From: Melioribacter sp.
Lineage (GTDB): Bacteria > Bacteroidota > Ignavibacteria > Ignavibacteriales > Melioribacteraceae
DNA: 17,817 nucleotides
NCBI GenBank assembly: GCA_016841125.1
Contig: JAENZU010000013.1
Span: 1-17,817 of the forward strand
Direction: 5' to 3'
In this document: one piece after another, positions 14,804 through 17,817 of the stretch
How positions within the stretch are numbered: position 1 is the first letter of the stretch
Layout: each line of letters opens with the position of its first letter
Translations under genes and position numbers: made by a program
The notes under the pieces: model-generated
What the model was told of the DNA's origin: nothing
What the model saw: the letters and a program-made list of their open reading frames with translations, nothing else
Databases searched by the model: none

Positions 14804-16417
14804 TTATTTCCTCGAGGTTACAATTATTGCGGCCAGAGCAGCAATGATAGTTGCAACTTGTCCTACAACTATTAAACTGGTAGTAAACACATCCCAGAAT
14901 TTAGGCGGAGGCGTTTCTTCCGGCACCCAAATGATATCACCAGGATTTAAATTTTCAATTTCATCAGCTTCATGCCATTCGCCTGAACTAGCTTTAATTA
15001 CTCTGATATCGTCATCCACAGCACGCCATGAGAATCCACCGGCAAGTTCTATGTAGTCATCAATTGTGAAATTTTTATTAAAAATAATATTTCCAGGATT
15101 TTGAACTTGTCCAACTAGAGTAATGTAATCTTTCTTCTCCGGTATAAAAATTTTATCGGAACGCTTTAATATTAAATCCTCGGTATCATCATTTTCAAGA
15201 AATAACCGTTCAAAATCAACGACCATTCTACCTTTCCGCTGCCTGGATTTAGCTTTAAAATACTCGTATTCATCATCCGTCATATCAATACGCGGGATAA
15301 GTTTTAGTCTCTCATACTCCGGATCATTTTCTTCAATTCCTATACTTCGCTCAATGTAGGCATCTTTAAGTGATGCATTTTCTAAAAACCCGCCGGCTTC
15401 TTCCAATACTAATTGTTTAAGGCCCGTCTTATCTTTAATAATTTTATATCTTCCGGGGAATTTAACAAAACCTTCAATGGTCACGAGACGAGCGATCATA
15501 AATTCCGGTTTGTTTCGTACTAGTAGTTTATCGCCTGAACTGAGTAACTTCTGATTCGTATTTAAGTCTTCATACTTCAAGTAACTGCTATTCAATTCCT
15601 TTCCGTCATCATTATATGAGACTAGCTCAATGGTATCTTTACGAGCAATTTCCAGAAAACCGCCGGAGAGCGTTAATAAACTTTCAACATCTTCACCCTG
15701 CACAAATTCATAAGTACCGGGATATAAGACACTGCCAAAAATCGAAACGACTCTATCAACCTTCTGAATTAAAACAAGCTCATCATCATGCAGATAAGGA
15801 TTGTTATTCTCATCACCGAGTCTAAGGTAAGTAAGTAAGTCATATTTTGATCTTTCACCATTATTAGCGATGACGATTATATTACGAATGTCTGAATCAT
15901 TTAATAATGAACCTGAATTAATTATCAAATCACTCAATCTTAAATTTGCAGGTAAAATATAACTTTTAGGTTTAGAGACATTTCCAATTAATTTAACTTT
16001 AATACTTCTAACTTTGATGATTGAAATGCTAATTTCTATATCTTTAAAATTCGCAAGAATTGCCTCTCTCAAAATTGCTTTTGCAGAATCAAGTGAATAT
16101 CCGCTCAATTGTATAAGCCCTATCTTTGGAATAAATACCTTACCTTCGGGATTGATCGGTAATTCAAATGTTTCTAAAATTACACCGCTCAAAGAAAGAA
16201 ATAAGATATCCCCCGGTCCGACTCTATATTGTTTCAGATCGATAGAACCTATCGCAGGTAGAATTAGTTCTCCGGTTGTACCATCGGTGACATCCTGTTG
16301 AGTCTTTTCTCCGCGATTTAGAATACTTCTTTCTGAGTAGCTCGGAAGGTTTTGAGCTATAGTTAGAGAAACTGAAAGAAGAAAAAGTATCAGTAAAGAT
16401 ATTGGTTTAACTTTCAA
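14804..16417 (-). CDS. Wza-like polysaccharide export protein with SLBB repeats
   Basis: A 537-residue outer-membrane polysaccharide export protein. Residues 1-21 are a signal peptide (LTIAQ) cleaved by signal peptidase I; unlike E. coli Wza there is no lipobox Cys. A Poly_export domain is at about 59-137 (YRVGPGDILFLSLSG). SLBB-type beta-grasp repeats follow at about 138-219, 223-301, 311-427 and 430-500; the third is split by an acidic/basic insertion at about 356-398. A hydrophobic helix at about 510-533 close to the C-terminus matches the place of the helix that forms the Wza pore. The start is TTG 16417: a stop codon lies directly upstream in frame, and only this start keeps the basic n-region of the signal peptide. 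The ribosome-binding site is weak (GGA, 5 bases). It is 27 bases after the tyrosine kinase gene. Confidence 0.9.
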   Translation of the reverse strand: MKVKPISLLILFLLSVSLTIAQNLPSYSERSILNRGEKTQQDVTDGTTGELILPAIGSIDLKQYRVGPGDILFLSLSGVILETFELPINPEGKVFIPKIGLIQLSGYSLDSAKAILREAILANFKDIEISISIIKVRSIKVKLIGNVSKPKSYILPANLRLSDLIINSGSLLNDSDIRNIIVIANNGERSKYDLLTYLRLGDENNNPYLHDDELVLIQKVDRVVSIFGSVLYPGTYEFVQGEDVESLLTLSGGFLEIARKDTIELVSYNDDGKELNSSYLKYEDLNTNQKLLSSGDKLLVRNKPEFMIARLVTIEGFVKFPGRYKIIKDKTGLKQLVLEEAGGFLENASLKDAYIERSIGIEENDPEYERLKLIPRIDMTDDEYEYFKAKSRQRKGRMVVDFERLFLENDDTEDLILKRSDKIFIPEKKDYITLVGQVQNPGNIIFNKNFTIDDYIELAGGFSWRAVDDDIRVIKASSGEWHEADEIENLNPGDIIWVPEETPPPKFWDVFTTSLIVVGQVATIIAALAAIIVTSRK

Positions 16418-16444
16418 TTAAATCCGATATTTGTTGAAAAAGGT

Positions 16445-17817
16445 TTATACTTTGTTCTTTTTCTTTTTAGATTTTGCTGCTGCAGGACGTGAATAATAGT
16501 AATAATATTTATAATATGAACCGTAACCGGTTTTGTAGCTGAAATTATTTAGTACCGTTCCTGCAAATGTGCCATGATCGTGAGAAAGGAGTTCAACAGA
16601 TTTTTCCATTAAATCGGACTCAGTTGTATTTGCTGAAACAACAAGAACAGTTCCATCAACAATTCTAGATAAAATTTCAGCGTCGGTAACCGCAATTATC
16701 GGCGGTGAATCGATGATGATTTTCTGGAATTCGTTTTCTAATTTTGCCAATATTTCTTCCATCTGCTTTGAGCCAAGAATTTCTGCAGGGTTGGGAGGAA
16801 TAATTCCAGCAGTTATATAATAAAGGTTTTCAACAACAGATTTTCTAAGTACGTCTTCTAAAGAAGCTTTATCAAAAAAGTAATCTGTTAGACCGGGCGA
16901 TCTATCTACGCCTATAACCGAATGAAGACGGGGCTTTCTTAAATCGCAATCTATAATTAATGTTTTCTGACCTGTCATGGCAAGACTGCCGGCAAGGTTT
17001 GTATCAATTGTAGTCTTCCCTTCTCTGGGAGCGGATGAAGTTACTAAAATTGTTTGTAATTGATTACCATTACCTCCCAGTTTAGCATATTGAATCCTAG
17101 TACGTAATGCCCTGAAAGCTTCACTTGGTATCGAATCCGGTCTTTTGGCAACAATAAACTCGAACTCCTTAGACTCAGCCGCATCTACGCCTTCAATTTT
17201 CGGTATCCATGCAAGGACACTAATATTTTTAGCTTGAATATCTTCTGGAGTTTGTATTGTATTATCAAAATAATTTCTAATAAATACAAAACCGAAACCT
17301 AAACCTAAGCCTAAAACTAAACCCATGATGATAATCAGCCTTCTATTTGGTTTTGAAGGTGAAAGTGGGATACGAGCTCTATCAATAATTAGTACATTGC
17401 CGGGAGTTGATTGTTCATTAATTATTGCTTCCTGATATTTTTCTTCAACTAGTAAATATAATTTTTCGTAGCCTGATTTTTCTCTTTCTAATCTTCCTAA
17501 ATCTAAAGTTCTTTCCGGAAGTTGATTAAATCTTTTCTCATACTGGGAAACCATAATTTTTAATTCACGAAAAGAAGCAAGTAATGATTGGTATTTAACT
17601 TCCTCTTCCAAAACTTTCTGGCTCAATTGCTTAATTTCCTGCGGACTGGCTGCGTAAATACTGGCTTGAAAAATCTTTAACTGCTCGTCAAGTTTTTTCT
17701 TGAGAGCATCAATTTTTTGATCATAAAATTCAATTATCTCTTTTTTCTTAGGCGAATTACCGCTATTTACTATTGATACATCCTTCTGAGTTTCAAGCTG
17801 GGCAATTTCTTTCTGCA
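16445..17817 (-). CDS. Polysaccharide biosynthesis tyrosine autokinase (Wzc/BY-kinase), 5' end missing
   Basis: The frame is open to the right edge of the window, so the gene is cut at its 5' end; a TTG at 17626 is internal, since 63 coherent upstream codons (EIAQLETQKD..., coiled-coil-like) precede it. About 456 C-terminal residues are visible: coiled coil, a GNVR-type segment (LPERTLDLGRLER...), proline-rich SPSKPNRR, TM2 (about 17270-17330), and a cytoplasmic BY-kinase domain. Kinase motifs are Walker A SSAPREGKTT (about 17009-17035), Walker A' TLIIDCDLRKP and Walker B IIIDSPP. The C-terminus has nine Tyr in fifteen residues, ending in five consecutive Tyr (16493-16537), then a lysine-rich tail. 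Autophosphorylation of such clusters cycles the oligomer and controls polymerisation and export of capsule or exopolysaccharide. It is the first visible gene of the export operon. Confidence 0.94.
   Translation of the reverse strand, partial: QKEIAQLETQKDVSIVNSGNSPKKKEIIEFYDQKIDALKKKLDEQLKIFQASIYAASPQEIKQLSQKVLEEEVKYQSLLASFRELKIMVSQYEKRFNQLPERTLDLGRLEREKSGYEKLYLLVEEKYQEAIINEQSTPGNVLIIDRARIPLSPSKPNRRLIIIMGLVLGLGLGFGFVFIRNYFDNTIQTPEDIQAKNISVLAWIPKIEGVDAAESKEFEFIVAKRPDSIPSEAFRALRTRIQYAKLGGNGNQLQTILVTSSAPREGKTTIDTNLAGSLAMTGQKTLIIDCDLRKPRLHSVIGVDRSPGLTDYFFDKASLEDVLRKSVVENLYYITAGIIPPNPAEILGSKQMEEILAKLENEFQKIIIDSPPIIAVTDAEILSRIVDGTVLVVSANTTESDLMEKSVELLSHDHGTFAGTVLNNFSYKTGYGSYYKYYYYYSRPAAAKSKKKKNKV

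Noticed and set aside
16490..16540. Short tandem repeat of AAT/AGT triplets as a slippage-prone phase-variation tract
   Set aside because: It encodes the tyrosine cluster expected at a BY-kinase C-terminus; the unit is a triplet, so slippage would keep the frame.
17624..17626. TTG at 17626 as the start of the tyrosine kinase
   Set aside because: The frame continues open to the window edge with coiled-coil-like residues, and a Wzc protein needs an N-terminal TM1 and Wzz region, so the gene is simply cut by the window.
1..17817. CRISPR array, tRNA, rRNA, insertion sequence or prophage
   Set aside because: No regularly spaced repeats, cloverleaf sequence, transposase or terminal inverted repeats were seen on either strand by reading.

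Overview
The window is a low-GC, gene-dense bacterial chromosome segment. The best guess for the source is a member of the Ignavibacteria / Melioribacter-like branch of the Bacteroidota-Chlorobi superphylum. The main clue is the C-terminal sorting signal of the secreted amidase (YGLAQNYPNPFNPTTKI plus a terminal beta-sandwich), which is characteristic of type IX secretion substrates in that group. Other Fibrobacteres-Chlorobi-Bacteroidetes lineages such as Calditrichota are not excluded. No rRNA, tRNA, CRISPR array, insertion sequence or phage gene was seen, and the gene content looks like core chromosome.

Layout, left to right. (1) 1-321 (+): 3' end of an NhaC-type Na+/H+ antiporter, converging with and overlapping by 4 bp an unrecognised gene. 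(2) 318-1895 (-): two unrecognised proteins that together loosely resemble a divergent sigma-factor / anti-sigma-factor pair. (3) 1971-5302 (-): a two-gene unit encoding a beta-propeller (PD40/TolB-like) envelope protein and a large secreted N-acetylmuramoyl-L-alanine amidase with adhesin-like domains and a T9SS sorting domain. (4) 5526-6014 (+): a non-haem ferritin with a complete ferroxidase centre and its own terminator. (5) 6054-10450 (-): an RND efflux operon, periplasmic adaptor then inner-membrane pump, with a terminator-like hairpin between the genes and no outer-membrane channel gene. (6) 10601-12702 (+): groES-groEL with a sigma70-type promoter, a perfect CIRCE operator and a bidirectional terminator. 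(7) 12701-17817 (-): an exopolysaccharide/capsule export operon: bacterial tyrosine kinase (5' end outside the window), Wza-like export protein, a second Wzz-like chain-length protein, and UDP-glucuronate decarboxylase (UDP-xylose synthesis).

The genes form several independent units. The cell-envelope theme is strong: polysaccharide assembly and export, an RND pump, a cell-wall amidase and an antiporter. Stress functions are represented by the HrcA-type GroE operon and the ferritin. I see no clear new defence or mobile system. The parts least explained by known families are the 318-1895 pair, the domain architecture of the secreted amidase and its propeller partner, and the hairpin inside the RND operon.
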